A DNA stretch of 64,000 nt from contig OZ038382.1 of NCBI GenBank assembly GCA_964036045.1, forward strand, positions 128,340,556-128,404,555, read 5' to 3'. Under the pieces are notes generated by a model. It searched no databases and was not told the origin of the DNA. It saw only the letters and a list, made by a program, of their open reading frames with translations. The stretch is from Eutreptiella sp. 'Long Island Sound 2002'. Its lineage: Eukaryota > Euglenozoa > Euglenophyceae > Eutreptiales > Eutreptiaceae. This document shows, in pieces, positions 1-48,860 of the stretch. Position numbers and translations under genes: made by a program. The stretch's first letter is position 1. Every line of letters starts with the position of its first letter.

Positions 1-157
1 TCTGCCCCTGCTTTGCCTCTGCCTTTGCCTATGCCCCTGCTCTGCCTTTACCTCTGCCTGTACCTCTGTGTCTGCCTCTGTCTCTGCCTATGCCTGTACC
101 GCTGCCTCTACCCCAACCTCTACACTGCCTGTACCTCTGCTTGTACATCTACCTTTT
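1..157. repeat. TGCCTN-type hexamer tract
   Basis: Degenerate 6-bp repeat of TGCCTC, TGCCTT and TGCCCC variants. It lies downstream of the last visible kinase exon, probably in an intron. No coding evidence. Confidence 0.7.
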
Positions 158-249
158 CTTACTGAAGCGACAATACCCTTTCATCCAAAACGAGGAATGG
201 TGGAGGAACGGTCCCGCCGTCATGTCCCAGGCAGTCCCGGAGTTGCAAC

Positions 250-37906
<37,657 letters not shown>

Positions 37907-39055
37907 GGAGGGTAACAGAAACATGAAACCTCGTCTCCAAACAGAACCCCTGTACCCCATGAACGCAGCGGTCGTGGGATTCGGAGTTCCAAAAATTTGA
38001 CCCGCTGGACACTATTGCCTCAGCAAAAGCACTGAACAGCTGAACAGCATCTCCACCACCGGTCAGTACTGACTGCAACTGACTGACTGGGTTGTAAGGC
38101 TGGACTCATTGTCCTACCCCACCCTACGCCAAAGGCCCAAATTAATACGGTCCCTACGCCTACTGTAGCTTGGACACGGGTGTAGCTTGCACGCGACACA
38201 TACAACTACCGACACCGGGCGTCCAGGCTCAAAAAGAGAGGATTGCATGGTGAGCTGGCGCAAGCAAGGGGAGTATAATGCACAAGGATACCAAAAATCA
38301 GAGCTATGTGGGTTCAAGTGGGCAAACACTCACAACAAATGTGTCCATGACTCTATGTGACTCGCAAATTCGTCACCAAACCCATGTCTTATGTGGCTGC
38401 AATACGTTTGGTACCGAATTAAAATTAGGTCCCAAATTAATACGGTCCCTACGCCTACTGTAGCTTGGACAAGGGCGTAGCTTATCTGCAGAGCGGTGGA
38501 AAGTCCAGCATTACGTCCCCACCGACAGACGTATGCCCTCATCAAGTATCACGCGGCGGAGCCGCGACACACATTGTCCCATCAGTCCAGCGAGGCGCCA
38601 CAGCTCCTCCTCAGACACGGCGCCGGAGGCGCCGCCACAGTTCGTCAGGATAGGCCAGGTCTCCCTCCCTACCCTCAGCAGGAACTGGGTTGAGCTGGCT
38701 TGTACCTCCAAAAATGCAAAGCCCCCCCATGTCGTCCACTACGATGAACCCCCAGCGGCCTGCCCGCCGGGATTCGAACCCACGACCGATGACGTGGGAG
38801 ACAAGCGTGTTTCCGATATGCTATTGTCCGATGTGCTGTGCACCGGCCGCTCCAACCACCAGGCCTCTCCACCCCCCGCTGGCCTCAGCTGTTGCTGCTG
38901 CGGTTTGCACTTAGTGCAGACCTTCAAGGCTCAAATCGGCCACGTCGGCCGATCTCCGGTTGCGTGTCCGCCGCCTTCGCCACCAACGGTGACTAGGGAG
39001 CCACGCGTGTTTCTGGTATGCTCCTCCCCTATGTCCTCTCTCGTCCTGCCCTCAC
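37907..39055. other. Kinase upstream region with short repeats
   Basis: CAAATTAATACGGTCCCTAC occurs at 38139 and 38433, each followed by the same 35 bp. A tRNA-like segment lies at 38756-38900. No further gene supported. Kinase promoter elements could not be identified. Confidence 0.5.
38756..38900 (-). other. tRNA-derived SINE-like segment
   Basis: Minus strand has TGGTGGTTGGAGC (box-A-like) and perfect box B GGTTCGAATCC. The spacing is about 85 bases and no cloverleaf fits, so it is more likely a SINE than a tRNA. Confidence 0.4.
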
Positions 39056-39166
39056 TCACGCCCGTTCTGTCTTCCTACCCCTCTTCCGGGGGTTGTCACT
39101 CACATCTGTGCTGTAATCCTCACTGTCCGCCCACCCCTGTGATCCCGAGCTCGTAGACGTCCCTGA

Positions 39167-42097
39167 CTAATCCCTTTCACCAAACAGGCTCCCTGTGGTA
39201 AACGAGTGGCCGCTGTCACTGGCTTCCCCCTCCCCTGAGGACATCTCCTCGAGTCCCAACTCCTCCCACCGCCGCTCCAGGCAGCGTCGTTTCGGGGGGG
39301 ACTCTTCATTGTAGGGATGCAGCAGCCTCCCCTGTTCCGCAAGCTGATCTGCCTGTTCATTCCCCTCTACCCCTAGGTGGGACGGCACCCACCGCACCTG
39401 GAGCCGGTCACCTGCGAGCTCCCGCTCTGCCAGTACCGCAATCCACAGGTCCTTATGCTCCACGTCCTTTCCTGACACCCTCCACTGGTGGCGTTGCCAC
39501 TTGCTGGACCACTGTGTGATCCCCTTGTACACATACTCTGAGTCCAGCACCACTACCATGCGCTCTTCCCACCGCCGACCACGTACCGCACAAAGAACCC
39601 CCCTGAGTTCTGCCCTGCTCACACTTTGTTTCTGCCCCAGAGGGACGAACTCTGAGGCATTCCGCAGGGCACTTGGCCCGTACCATGCCCCGAACCCTGC
39701 CTGTGCCCAGCCCCGTACCACTTTCGCTGAACCGTCTGTGTAGACCACTGTCCACCCCTCCCCCGCCATCGTATCCAGCTCTGCCACCATCTTTTCTTTG
39801 TACGCCCCCCACTTCTCCTCTTTCGCCTGCAGCTTATCCACTTGTGGCTTCCCGCCAACTGTTGTTGGCTGTTGGGGCGGCCCCTGAAAAATCCCCGGCA
39901 TTGCCGGGTTGTCAAACCACCCATCCAAAATTTTTATAAATAAAAACAGATCTCGGCGGGGCACTGACATGTTGGACTCGGCGCGCCAGCGCCGCAGGAC
40001 CCCTGCCCACCCCGCAATAAATTCGTCCAGCGTTGCCGGTTGGTGCTGGTACTTCGCCCGGCACCGGAGGTTCCACTGTGCCTTTAGCCCCGCCCATAGC
40101 AGCAATCCCTGGGTGGTGGTCCGTGAAAGCAGCGGGAAGTCCCGCAACAACCGACTGGGCTCCACCTGCACCCCCCCCGACTCCACCAGCCCAAAAGCCT
40201 TTCGTACTGTGCTCTGCATAAAGGCGCCGAACATACAATGGCGAAATACGTGTTCGCGGTCTTCCACCCTCCCATCCAACGGACACAGCTTGCCCCCCAA
40301 CCGCTCCATTCGCGTCCCCAGCGGTAACTTGCGCCACAGGGCGCGGCGTATGAAATCCTGGTCCCACTTCGGCAGAAACAGTTGCCCAAACGTCTGCCAC
40401 ACCTCCGGTGGCTGTCGCGGCTCATGCCGCCGCTTGTGCTGCATATACAGCAGCATTTTCCGTGTTACCCAGTTGAATACCCATCTCCCCAACTCTGGAC
40501 CCGCGTACTGCGGCTGAGCCCCCGGAGGCGGCGATAAAAGCTGGTGTACCCCCTCAAGGTACACCCCCTGCCACGTGGGCGCAATGTTGTCATACAGGCT
40601 CAGCGGTATTCCCCCCCCTTCCACCAGGTCTACCCACCGTAGCACTCCTTTCTTTAGCAGGGCCGGACAATGATACGTCAAGTGAAAGGAGTTAGCAAAC
40701 AGTGCATTGTGCCAAACCGGCATCAAAGGTAGTCTTGCTGTTGGAGGGGGGGGGGCGCCCCCCCCCCACCTGCGTACCGCTGAGTAACTCTTCAATGAAC
40801 CTTGTAGAAAGGAGGGTACCGACAATGGTAGCGGGCTCATCTGAAAAAATGGGAGGAACTCCTCATCAAACAACATCCCCTGCATCCCCGCCCACCTGCG
40901 AAAAGGCCCCACGTGTCGCTCTGGAAACCGCGACGGCCTCTGCACATATTGGGCGAACGTGTGACTGTGGGTCCACTGTGCGTATGAGGATAGGCTCGCC
41001 TGTCCCAGGCCCCCCTCCCGGGGGGGCCGCACCAAAATCGACATTGTGAGATCCCACGTGCTGATTCCTAGCGCCGTACGATGCACCATGTCCAGCTGTG
41101 AGCAGACATGTTGCGACGGCTGATACGCTCTGGCTGTCAAATAACAGACTGGTGCCACCCAGGAAGCAAACAGAAAAGCCTTCTCCTCTAATCCCAGCGG
41201 CAGAGCCGCCATTGCCCTGGCTCGCAGGAGCATCCGCGCAATGACCCCCGCGTAAGCCGCATCTGGCGTGATGTTGCCTAACTGCACGCCCAAGTATCTC
41301 ACGTTCCTCTTTACTATCACCCCTGCCACTGTCTCCGGCTGGGGGTCGAGCCCCGGACTCTTCAGGATGGCATATGTTTTTTGAGCGTTCACCTGGAGCC
41401 CAGAAAAAATCCCAAAAACCCGCAACCTGTACATCGCCACCCGCAGGTCTCTTTGGTGCTGTAGTCCACATCCTGGCACACAGAAGAGGATGTCATCTGC
41501 ATATAGCAGGATCTGCACATCGACGTGCAGGGATTTGATGTCATAAATGAGAAAAACAGTAATCATATCAAATAGCAGTGGAGACAGCGGGTCCCCCTGC
41601 CGGATCCCTGACCTAGGGTGCAAAAACATTGACGGCTCAAACGTGCGACCCACGCAAAAAAGAACTGGCGCTGCCATCACCGACAACAGCAGCTTCACAT
41701 ACTGTTCCTGCAGCCCTAAAAACCGCAGTGACGCTTCCATCATTGTGAACGTCACCGAGTCATGTGCCTTTCGAAAATCCACTGCCACCATGATTTGTTC
41801 TGGGAGCCGCTCCCACTCCGACCGTGCATATACAATGTGGTCTACCATGTGCCGTCCCGGTAAAAAACCCTTCTGTTCTTGTGGAATCAGCTGCTGCAGT
41901 GCATCTATGGTCTGGAGCAGTATTACTGTCGAAATCCACTTCAGGCACGCATTTTGCAGTGCCAGTGGGCGCAAGTCCTCCGGCCTCTCCGCCCCTGCAA
42001 ATTTCGGTAAGCACTTTAAAAGAGACGTGCCCCAACTGTCCGGTACCCCCCCCCCTGGCCAGAAATACGCGCATGACGTCATGCAGCTTGGGGGCAA
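39167..42097 (-). CDS. LINE A reverse transcriptase and RNase H
   Basis: 976-residue open frame. Copies LINE RNA into DNA at the nicked target. RT motif A VAVDFRKAHDSV (Asp about 107), SGIRQGDPLSPLLF, and YADD at 199-202. RNase H starts near 781 with TDGS (Asp 788), SRAEL (Glu 830), LDSEYV (Asp 852) and EQADQLAE (Asp 917), so all four catalytic residues are present. The true N-terminus is upstream: KRGSAPGMDGIPAEVYQ is read in another frame at 42224-42060, offset by a 10-G run that may be an assembly or polymerase error. After the TAG at 39167 the frame stays open to a TGA at 39056. Confidence 0.85.
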   Translation of the reverse strand: MPPSCMTSCAYFWPGGGVPDSWGTSLLKCLPKFAGAERPEDLRPLALQNACLKWISTVILLQTIDALQQLIPQEQKGFLPGRHMVDHIVYARSEWERLPEQIMVAVDFRKAHDSVTFTMMEASLRFLGLQEQYVKLLLSVMAAPVLFCVGRTFEPSMFLHPRSGIRQGDPLSPLLFDMITVFLIYDIKSLHVDVQILLYADDILFCVPGCGLQHQRDLRVAMYRLRVFGIFSGLQVNAQKTYAILKSPGLDPQPETVAGVIVKRNVRYLGVQLGNITPDAAYAGVIARMLLRARAMAALPLGLEEKAFLFASWVAPVCYLTARAYQPSQHVCSQLDMVHRTALGISTWDLTMSILVRPPREGGLGQASLSSYAQWTHSHTFAQYVQRPSRFPERHVGPFRRWAGMQGMLFDEEFLPFFQMSPLPLSVPSFLQGSLKSYSAVRRWGGGAPPPPTARLPLMPVWHNALFANSFHLTYHCPALLKKGVLRWVDLVEGGGIPLSLYDNIAPTWQGVYLEGVHQLLSPPPGAQPQYAGPELGRWVFNWVTRKMLLYMQHKRRHEPRQPPEVWQTFGQLFLPKWDQDFIRRALWRKLPLGTRMERLGGKLCPLDGRVEDREHVFRHCMFGAFMQSTVRKAFGLVESGGVQVEPSRLLRDFPLLSRTTTQGLLLWAGLKAQWNLRCRAKYQHQPATLDEFIAGWAGVLRRWRAESNMSVPRRDLFLFIKILDGWFDNPAMPGIFQGPPQQPTTVGGKPQVDKLQAKEEKWGAYKEKMVAELDTMAGEGWTVVYTDGSAKVVRGWAQAGFGAWYGPSALRNASEFVPLGQKQSVSRAELRGVLCAVRGRRWEERMVVVLDSEYVYKGITQWSSKWQRHQWRVSGKDVEHKDLWIAVLAERELAGDRLQVRWVPSHLGVEGNEQADQLAEQGRLLHPYNEESPPKRRCLERRWEELGLEEMSSGEGEASDSGHSFTTGSLFGERD

Positions 42098-42098
42098 A

Positions 42099-42290
42099 CA
42101 CCTCAGGCATCGCCTGATATACCTCTGCTGGGATGCCGTCCATACCCGGGGCCGAGCCCCTTTTCATACGCTCCAGCCCTGCCACCACGATGTCTGCACT
42201 CAACTCCCTAAACAACAGGGGCATCGCCTGCCGTACCCTGTGGGGTATTGGCAGTGCTTCAATATACCGCTAACACTCTTCAATCCCTCG
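42099..42290 (-). pseudogene. LINE A RT N-terminal segment, other frame
   Basis: Reads GIEEC, an in-frame TAG, then RYIEALPIPHRVRQAM and LERMKRGSAPGMDGIPAE, the usual start of LINE RT domains. Joined to the main RT frame only through a frameshift in a G-run. Confidence 0.65.
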
Positions 42291-42303
42291 CCCCCCCCCC
42301 CCA

Positions 42304-42828
42304 TCACCCCCCCCCCCAAAATTCCTGCAGGCAACGCGCCACTGCTGCAAGGATCTCGTGAAGCACCCCCGCCCGGTCCCGCACTTTCGTCAAGTACTGC
42401 CGCTCGCGCAGCTGTCGCACCAACTCAAAGATGCGTGTGCGGCGTTCCGACTGCCGCCGACTTCTCTCTTCCCTTGACAACAGCTGTGACCGAAGCTTGG
42501 TCACCATTCTCTCTTGGAACTCCTCGTGTTGCTCCTGCGACTGCAATCGCACTAGCCGCTGGTACGCTCAGGACGCTGTGGGCTCTTCGTAGCCCAGGTC
42601 CTGCAAAAACTCAACAGCACCCGGCGCAAGCCGCACCGGCGTACTGTCCCGCACCAGAGCCTGCAACTGTGTGAAGCCCACCGTCGGATGTTCCCGCCGC
42701 CAGCCTACTGCCTCATCCCGCAGCAACACCCGCACGCTGTCCCACCAGGCCTCTGAATCTGGGCTTGCAACTGCCTGCAGCTTCTCCTGCAGCGCCGCAA
42801 GCGCTGCCGGGTCCTCCAGCAGCTCCAA
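42304..42828 (-). pseudogene. LINE A linker between endonuclease and RT
   Basis: Two stretches in one frame, separated by a TGA at 42568: LELLEDPAALAALQEKLQAV and a charged helical part EEFQERMVTKLRSQLLSREE. Together they fill the usual endonuclease-RT spacer. Confidence 0.5.
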
Positions 42829-42840
42829 CGGAAAACGAAA

Positions 42841-43640
42841 TCAGGGGCGATCCCCATGGTCTTCCACTGGCCCAAGCTGCACCACTACCGCCTTGTGGTC
42901 CGCCGGGGTGGCCACCGTATACACCGACCGCAGATAATGTAACGCTTGCGTTGGCATATGCACCCGATCAATGCGCCGTTCTGCTCTGGTGAATCCCCGC
43001 AGTTCCTGGCGCCGCTCCCCATGTAAATGCACCCACGCATCCTGCAGGGCCCACGCCCCCAAGACTGACCCCTCCACTTTCCTTGCTGACACTACTGTCG
43101 ATATCTCCTTGCTGATGGCCTCGGAGTCCACTCCCGGAACCATAACACTGTTATGGTCCGCCAGAACCACCATCGGTAGTGGCGGCATCGTCTGCAACTT
43201 GGTTTCCAGTTGCTCCCACTGCTGCCGGCGCTGGCTGGGGTCGCACGAGAAGTGCCCCGTCAGGACCCGCAGGTCCCCCCCCACCTTCGCCCGCATGTGC
43301 GAAATAAGAAACCCTGGCCCATTGCCACGGAGGAGACATGCTCCCACTTGGACTCCTGCCAGACCAGGCCTGATGAGCCTTTATCCGACTGGTCCAGCTG
43401 CCGATTGAACGTCGCCGCGAATCCATTTTTGCGCAGCCACCAAGCCTGCGCATCCAGTACACCCTGGTCATGCAGGTGCGTCTCCTGCAGTCCCAGTAAA
43501 TCAATATTATGCTTTTTGACGAGCCTCAGGACCGAAGCTCGACGTGGCTCGCTGCGACGCGATTCCCGCGGTCGTCGGAGCCATCCGTTGACGTTCAGTG
43601 ACCCAAATGCCGTCCGTAGTGACGGCCAGTGGCTCAGTAC
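42841..43640 (-). pseudogene. LINE A AP-type endonuclease domain
   Basis: Nicks target DNA for primed reverse transcription. Starts TAFGSLNVNGWL, then IDLLGLQETHLHDQG (catalytic Glu), VVLADHNSVMVPG (the GDFN position), RRIDRVHM (RIDYI-like) and TPADHKAVVV (the SDH position). A single frame change near 43335 separates the N- and C-terminal halves. Family clear, gene broken. Confidence 0.7.
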
Positions 43641-43654
43641 GCTCGCGCCTGTCG

Positions 43655-45343
43655 CTAGTCGCCGCGCTTACGTTTGAACACCTTGAGCGCACCCACATCG
43701 CTCTCGTTGAAATCCATCGGGTCAGACGCCCCGCCCGGAGGCGGCGCGCCTTTTCCGCCTTTGCCGCCTTTGCCACCGCGTCCCTGGATTGAGGCCTTCC
43801 GCGACATGTACTCTTGCCGCGAGATGGGCACTATGAGCGTAGATGACTGCGCCGCCTGCAGAACCTTGCCGACCAACTGTCCCGCGTTCGGTCCAGTCAA
43901 CATCCAGGTTTTGGACCGTATATCCCCCACATGGAAGCGACATCGATCCAACACAAAATTCTCCTGGTCTGTGCCCTGTGTCAGAAGCACTTGCCGTAGG
44001 ACTGTGTCCCGCCAGTACGGCGGAACATTCGTCAGAAAGACGCTTTCGCACGGCCCCCATGCCTCCGGGGTACTGCTGGCTACCGTGACTGCCGATGCTG
44101 CCACCCCGGTCATTTGCTGGCCCGACTGCTCATCCCGCAGCTCCAGCCCCAAGTCCTGGAGCCAGGCTGACATTTTCTCTCGCGCAAACACATAGCCCCT
44201 CTTAGACAAACCCACTCGGATGCGCTTGGCATGCATGATTTGAGCCGCAAAGTGCTTACCTGACAGGATGTCTCCCAGATCCCATAATGCAGCCATCACG
44301 TAGGAAAAGAAGTACTTCAGGTGCTTCTTCTTCTTCAGGTGGGCTGGAACTCCTTGGACATGGTGATCTCCACGCGGTGCTCAGCCGCGCTGACTGCCTC
44401 CCCTGTGTACCACTTGAGAGGCAGCAGAGCAAATCGCGGATAGCGGCCAAAGGTCTCCACTACCCCTTTTGCCTGAGCAAGATCAGTCTCCAGGTAGAGG
44501 TACCGACTGCTGGCGGTGTCCACCCCCGGACATATGACCGCTGTATTCTTGTCGATGTCCAAGTACGTCATTAGCTCATCCTCCCAGGCAAAGCCATACT
44601 GTATAATCAGCATGGGGTAATCGATCTCCAGGTCGGGGAACAGCAGACCATCCGCATTTTCCCCCGGAAGCCGCAGGTTTACCATTTTGTAGTATACCGA
44701 AGGAGACTCCATGCGTGACCGGTGTGTGGATGTGGCGACCCACACGTCGTAGGACTGGGCTTTCGACACAGAGCCCACCAGTCTGTCGCACTGCCCCACA
44801 CGCACAGGGACGAACGGCAACTTGTCTTTCAACTTCATAGGCGCCATCAGGAACTCGGAGCTCTCCACTTTGGTTGATTTTTTTGAACAGAACTAGATCG
44901 AGCCGCCCAAGGGTCGTCAGGAGCTTCATCAACTTATGCACGTACTCCAAAAAGACCGACATGTCTTCACCATCCACCTCACCCACTAGCAGCAGGTTTG
45001 GGCTGGCGCCGTGAAAAAGCGTACGCATGCGCTCAACAGAATTTACCTCATCCAGGACCGAAAACTTGACCGAACTGTTATCCACATCAGGGACACCCCC
45101 ATGCAGCCAGAACTCGTTCTGCAGGACGAAATCCGGCGGCTGTAGGGGGGTCATCGAGACAAGCTGCTGTGATTCAGCAGCAGGTAGCACCGGCTCTCCG
45201 GTGGTGCGATGCGCAGCCATATGATCCTTGGCACTGCCGCGGCCTTTGGATCTCTGGCTCATCCTACTCTCCCGCAAGACGACGCAGGGAGGAGGGGAAA
45301 GACAGGGCACAGACAAAGCAGGTGGGTGCGTTTGTTCACTCAA
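43655..45343 (-). pseudogene. LINE A ORF1 protein, fragmented
   Basis: Three open stretches (45343-44576, 44868-44335, 44299-43655) change frame near an A-run at 44880 and near 44310. The last part has a glycine-rich GRGGKGGKGGKG segment and a basic tail FKRKRGD. By position it is the ORF1 nucleic-acid-binding protein. No known domain recognised. Confidence 0.5.
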
Positions 45344-46137
45344 GGAGAGCGACTGACATCATAATAGCACCCACGAAGGGGCGTAGCTTATACAAGGGGG
45401 GGGGGTACCAGTCCCGCCTCCACAATATATGCAAGTTGCCAAACACATCATTCCTTGCCCTTACTAGGGCCAGATTACTCTAGGGGTACACTGCCTACCC
45501 GCACTGTCAATCCCTAGGACCCCCTGCTCACATTATCAAGCTGTGGTTCATGCATTTCTCCCTAATTCCCCCCACATCTCTTTGTTGCCTATCCTACTTC
45601 ACGTGCTGCATGGAAGCTGTCTGCCAAGTCTTTACTTGCACATCTGCAATCTAATTCTCCGATCCCCTCATGTGAAATGGCATCCACTGAATGGATATGC
45701 TCGTTCCTAGCAGCTGCAATTGATCCCATCATTCAGCCCACTGGACTTTGTCCGCCAATGTCCCATGGGATCCCACTCACATGTGTTGCGTGGAGTGGGG
45801 ATATGACCATTTTTATGAAGTATGCATGGACAACCAGTCACACACTGACATCCTTAGCTTGGGAAGCGTAGCCTCTGATTGGCACTAGCCCTTCCACACA
45901 CGAGGCAACATGGCAAAGACGGGCTCATTGAACTGATACCATGGAGCTGGCACAGTGGAAGCCACAGAGCCACCACCCCACTTTTGGACCTCAATACAGG
46001 GCACAGGCGGAGGATCACAAGAAGATAGTGACTGTGGGCCAATGGGCGGTGCTCGTGGCAGCATGGTGACCTCCATGGCCGAGGCAATTTGGTGATTTCC
46101 CCAGTGGGTGCCCTTAGGGCTTATGGTAGAAAGCTGG
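45344..46137. other. No gene recognised
   Basis: Mixed unique sequence. Frames here look random. Confidence 0.4.
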
Positions 46138-46152
46138 CTACTGCCAAAAAAG

Positions 46153-46200
46153 ACCCCAAGTGACGGTTCCCTCGCACCCCCCATTACTATGCAAAGGACA
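46153..46200 (+). repeat. Direct repeat, left copy
   Basis: AAGTGACGGTTCCCTCGC, a C-run, then ATTACTATGCAA. The second copy is at 46950-47026. The pair brackets the small SH3-like locus. Confidence 0.6.
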
Positions 46201-46392
46201 CACGACACAAACAAGACGTGCAGACACAAAGGCGTATGAACAACAAAATGAGCCGGGAACTGCCTGTTTTGATGCGTGTTCAACTCTACTTAGAAACAGG
46301 CTCTGTGTGCCACTTTTTGTGGCGGGAGTATTAACTCTGAAGAGCTGCATATGCTCCACAGGGGCCACAGGAATGGGCTCTCCAGCTGCAGG

Positions 46393-46778
46393 CTAGGCTG
46401 CAGGCTTGGCTGCCACCTGGGCTGCACGCCTAGCTGCCACCTTGGCAGCAGGTTTGGTTGCACTCTTGGTTGAGGGTTTGGCAGGAGGTTTGGCAGCTTT
46501 AGGAGCAGGCTTGGCAGGGGGCTCCTCCTCTCTGCCCGATTGGGGGCTCAGGAAGCTGGGGTGGGTCGTTGGGGTGTTGGCACACAGACGACGGATATCC
46601 GTGCTATAGGGGCACAGTCATGCGCCACGACAGTGCCAGAGCACTCATATGTGATGGTCTGGTAGTCAACACCGCGCTCTGAGGGGCCCAGAATCTTGGC
46701 AGGCACAATACTGCCACCAGAACGTTTGAAATTGACAACAGCACCAGCTAGGTACGTGTCAATGTGATCAACATCCAT
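46393..46778 (-). pseudogene. Small SH3/Tudor-like protein with Lys-Pro-Ala tail
   Basis: ATG at 46778 follows an acceptor-like TTTTCGCAATTTCAG. Encodes MDVDHIDTYLAGAVVNFKR, a beta-rich SH3-like block (IVPAKILGPS, YQTITYECSG), then after a frame change near 46570 a PAKPAPKAAKPPAKPSTKS tail resembling histone H1-type linkers. The tail frame passes a TAG at 46393 and stays open into PAAGEPIPVAP. Similar in plan to the locus at 56206-56505. Function unknown; chromatin or DNA binding is a guess. Confidence 0.4.
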
Positions 46779-46949
46779 GGCTGAAATTGCGAAAAACTGA
46801 AGTATTCTGCACAATACAGGGTACAGTGGAGTGCCTTGGGTTCAAGAAATCTGAAGTACACATTAATACACCAATAATACTACCTTGTCCAGCCAGCAAA
46901 CGCACAGGAGAGACTCAATATCCGACCTTCTAAGTAAATTTGCAAACCA

Positions 46950-47026
46950 GAAAGTGATGGTTCCCTCGCCCCCCCCCCCCCCTCCCGACCCCCGCTTACG
47001 ATGCAGGGGCAATTACTATGCAAGGG
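46950..47026 (+). repeat. Direct repeat, right copy
   Basis: AAGTGATGGTTCCCTCGC, a longer C-run, then ATTACTATGCAA. Same orientation as the copy at 46153. Confidence 0.6.
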
Positions 47027-47156
47027 GGTGGTACTGCCGCCTGCCCTAAGATACACACGAACTAGGAATCAATCCCACAACCTCGTGGTTGTGCACGTTG
47101 TGTGGGAGGACAACCATATTAAGGAGGTGGACCAGTATGGGTCAGTAGGGTCAGTT

Positions 47157-48013
47157 GGGGGAATGTTTGCCCGGCGCGCTACTTTTCTATTAACTATCCC
47201 GACTTCAGCCCCAGATTTACCCTCTCATGGAGAAGCCCCCCAAGTAGACCACGTTGCACTGCACACCTTCCCTACAAAGCACGTTGCATAATAAAGCAAT
47301 ATCTGTGAATTCAGCAACTCCAACTGTCATCTGTATTGTACTTAACAAACAACATTGGTCCCACAAGTGTGGGTGTCAATACATTCAGTGCAATAGTGCT
47401 CCTTACACTCATCACAAACTGCGACCGTGGAGCGCTTCTCGCAACACAACACACACGCTTCTGCCTCATTCTCTGCCTCATCTTGCGTGGCGGCCGAGTT
47501 GCTTTGGTCAGTCCAAACATGAGGCGGGACATGCTCCCATTGAATCTGTTGAATGACATGGTTAAGGTATTCGCGAACACGGGGAACACTCTGCCGCAAC
47601 AAAGCATGGATTGTGAGTCACTAACCCCAACTCGAGGGGCCACGCAACAAAGCGTGGATTGCGAGTCCCTAACCCCAACTCAAACGGCCACACAACAAAG
47701 CGTGGATTGAGAGATTGTCCCGGTTTCCTCAATTGCACTGGAAGGTTGGGGCCCAAAAGAGGGCGGAAATGCTACATCACCCCTACATTCTCGGGGGTCC
47801 CCAACAAAGGGGACAAAATCAGAAGTCAAAACCTACGCTAGGGGTCACCATGATGCTCCTAGTATCTCAAAGTATGGGTCTCCAGCAGAGCCGGACGCCA
47901 AGATAGCTGCACTGCGCTAAGTGCGCCCCCTTAGTGCACCCCCTAGAAGGCCACCGGTGGGGCACGTATCACAAAAGATGCCCGGCGTGCGCCTAGCGCG
48001 CTAACGTTCCCCC
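47157..48013 (-). mobile_element. Harbinger-related element, 857 bp copy
   Basis: Starts GGGGGAATGTTTGCCCGG and ends with the complement of GGGGGAACGTTAGCGCG. Left part matches the element at 6612; right part matches 17784-18108. No matching 3-bp flanks (GTT and AAT). Inside are repeats of GTGGATTGNGAGTC near 47600-47710. Confidence 0.65.
47342..47602 (-). pseudogene. Harbinger-family zinc-finger tail frame
   Basis: Reads SVPRVREYLNHVIQQIQWEH, then DEAENEAEACVLCC and CDECKEHYCTECIDTHTCG. It shows the sequence that precedes the B-box-like finger, missing from the copy at 6797. The N-terminal nuclease is absent. Confidence 0.5.
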
Positions 48014-48779
48014 AATACTCATACAGCATCACCAGCCATTCTAGCACAAGAAGTCCTTGGACCTAGCCCATCGCCTCAGTGAGACCCTATGTTGATGGCC
48101 ATATCCGGCCATGTCTAGGCTCGAACTGCTATTTTTCTTTGGCGCGGGGTCAAGCCATGACAAGCTGCCGGAGCCTTCTCATCAAAAGGCACTCGAGAAA
48201 ATCTCTCGGAATTAAGGATCAGAGCTGTCCAGTGCTACAATTGTCCCACAAGACGGTGTGGTAGCGGACATCACACATAGTAAGGATAAGTTGTATCTGA
48301 TACCAGGAACTGCCACGCCCGAAGGCATCCCAATGTGCTACTGGAGCACAAGACAAACTGGAAGGCTGAGTAAACAACAGCAGTGTGCTACGCACAGAAA
48401 AAGCAGTATTGAAGAAAGAGGCCTACACTAGGCGGAGAGCAGGCTTCGTTTATAAGGGGCTGGGGGGCTTTGGGATTTTGAGGCACCCACCCACCCAAGA
48501 CCAAGCCACCCACCCATACTCCCCCCCCTCGTATAAACATTTGAGGGGAGGTTGAGGCGCTCTCCCGGGGCTGAACGGCTCCCCAGCCCCACCTGAGGTG
48601 ATGCTACCACGGCTGCCACATAGCAAAGCAAAATCAAACAATGAGGTCTGTAGATGCACAGGTCTGCAGGTACCCACAAACCGACCCCAATGGCATGAAA
48701 AAAAGTGTCATTGTAGCTCCCAACCTTGCAAAAAAAAAGCGGAGCTCCAAACAGTGCAAAAAAAAAAAGCGGAGCTCAA
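48014..48779. other. No gene recognised
   Basis: Unique sequence with C-rich runs at 48480-48530. Confidence 0.4.
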
Positions 48780-48860
48780 AACAGTTTCCCTAACCATGAA
48801 TTGAACCTGAGACCGCTCGATCGGCACTAAGCTGCATTACCGTTCTACAGTCTAGTTCTG
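48780..48860 (-). other. tRNA-like remnant
   Basis: Minus strand box-B-like GGTTCAATTC preceded by GAGCGGTCTCA. Followed by two T-runs with GGAGCTCCGC repeats. SINE-like. Confidence 0.35.

Larger units (their letters stand above)
39056..45343 (-). mobile_element. LINE retrotransposon A (APE endonuclease, RT, RNase H), decayed
   Basis: Order along the minus strand: ORF1 (45343-43655), then one long ORF2 with AP-type endonuclease (about 43630-42841), linker (42828-42304), reverse transcriptase and RNase H (42224-39167). ORF2 is broken by indels near 43335, in G-runs near 42050 and 42290, and by in-frame TGA, TGA, TAG and TAG codons. Terminal RNase H places it near LINE clades such as I, R1 or plant L1; exact clade not determined. 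Neither end was fixed. Confidence 0.8.

Noticed and set aside
38756-38900. A functional tRNA gene
   Set aside because: Box B is perfect but box A is too far away and no acceptor stem pairs.
38533-39156. Plus-strand 207-residue frame
   Set aside because: Covers a tRNA-like segment and the end of LINE A; composition is typical of noncoding GC-rich DNA.
41547-42674. Plus-strand 375-residue frame
   Set aside because: Complement of the LINE A reverse transcriptase, which has clear motifs.
46570-46607. A 37-nt intron in the SH3-like gene
   Set aside because: GT..AG bounds exist but no donor/acceptor pair gives a matching phase, so an indel is more likely.
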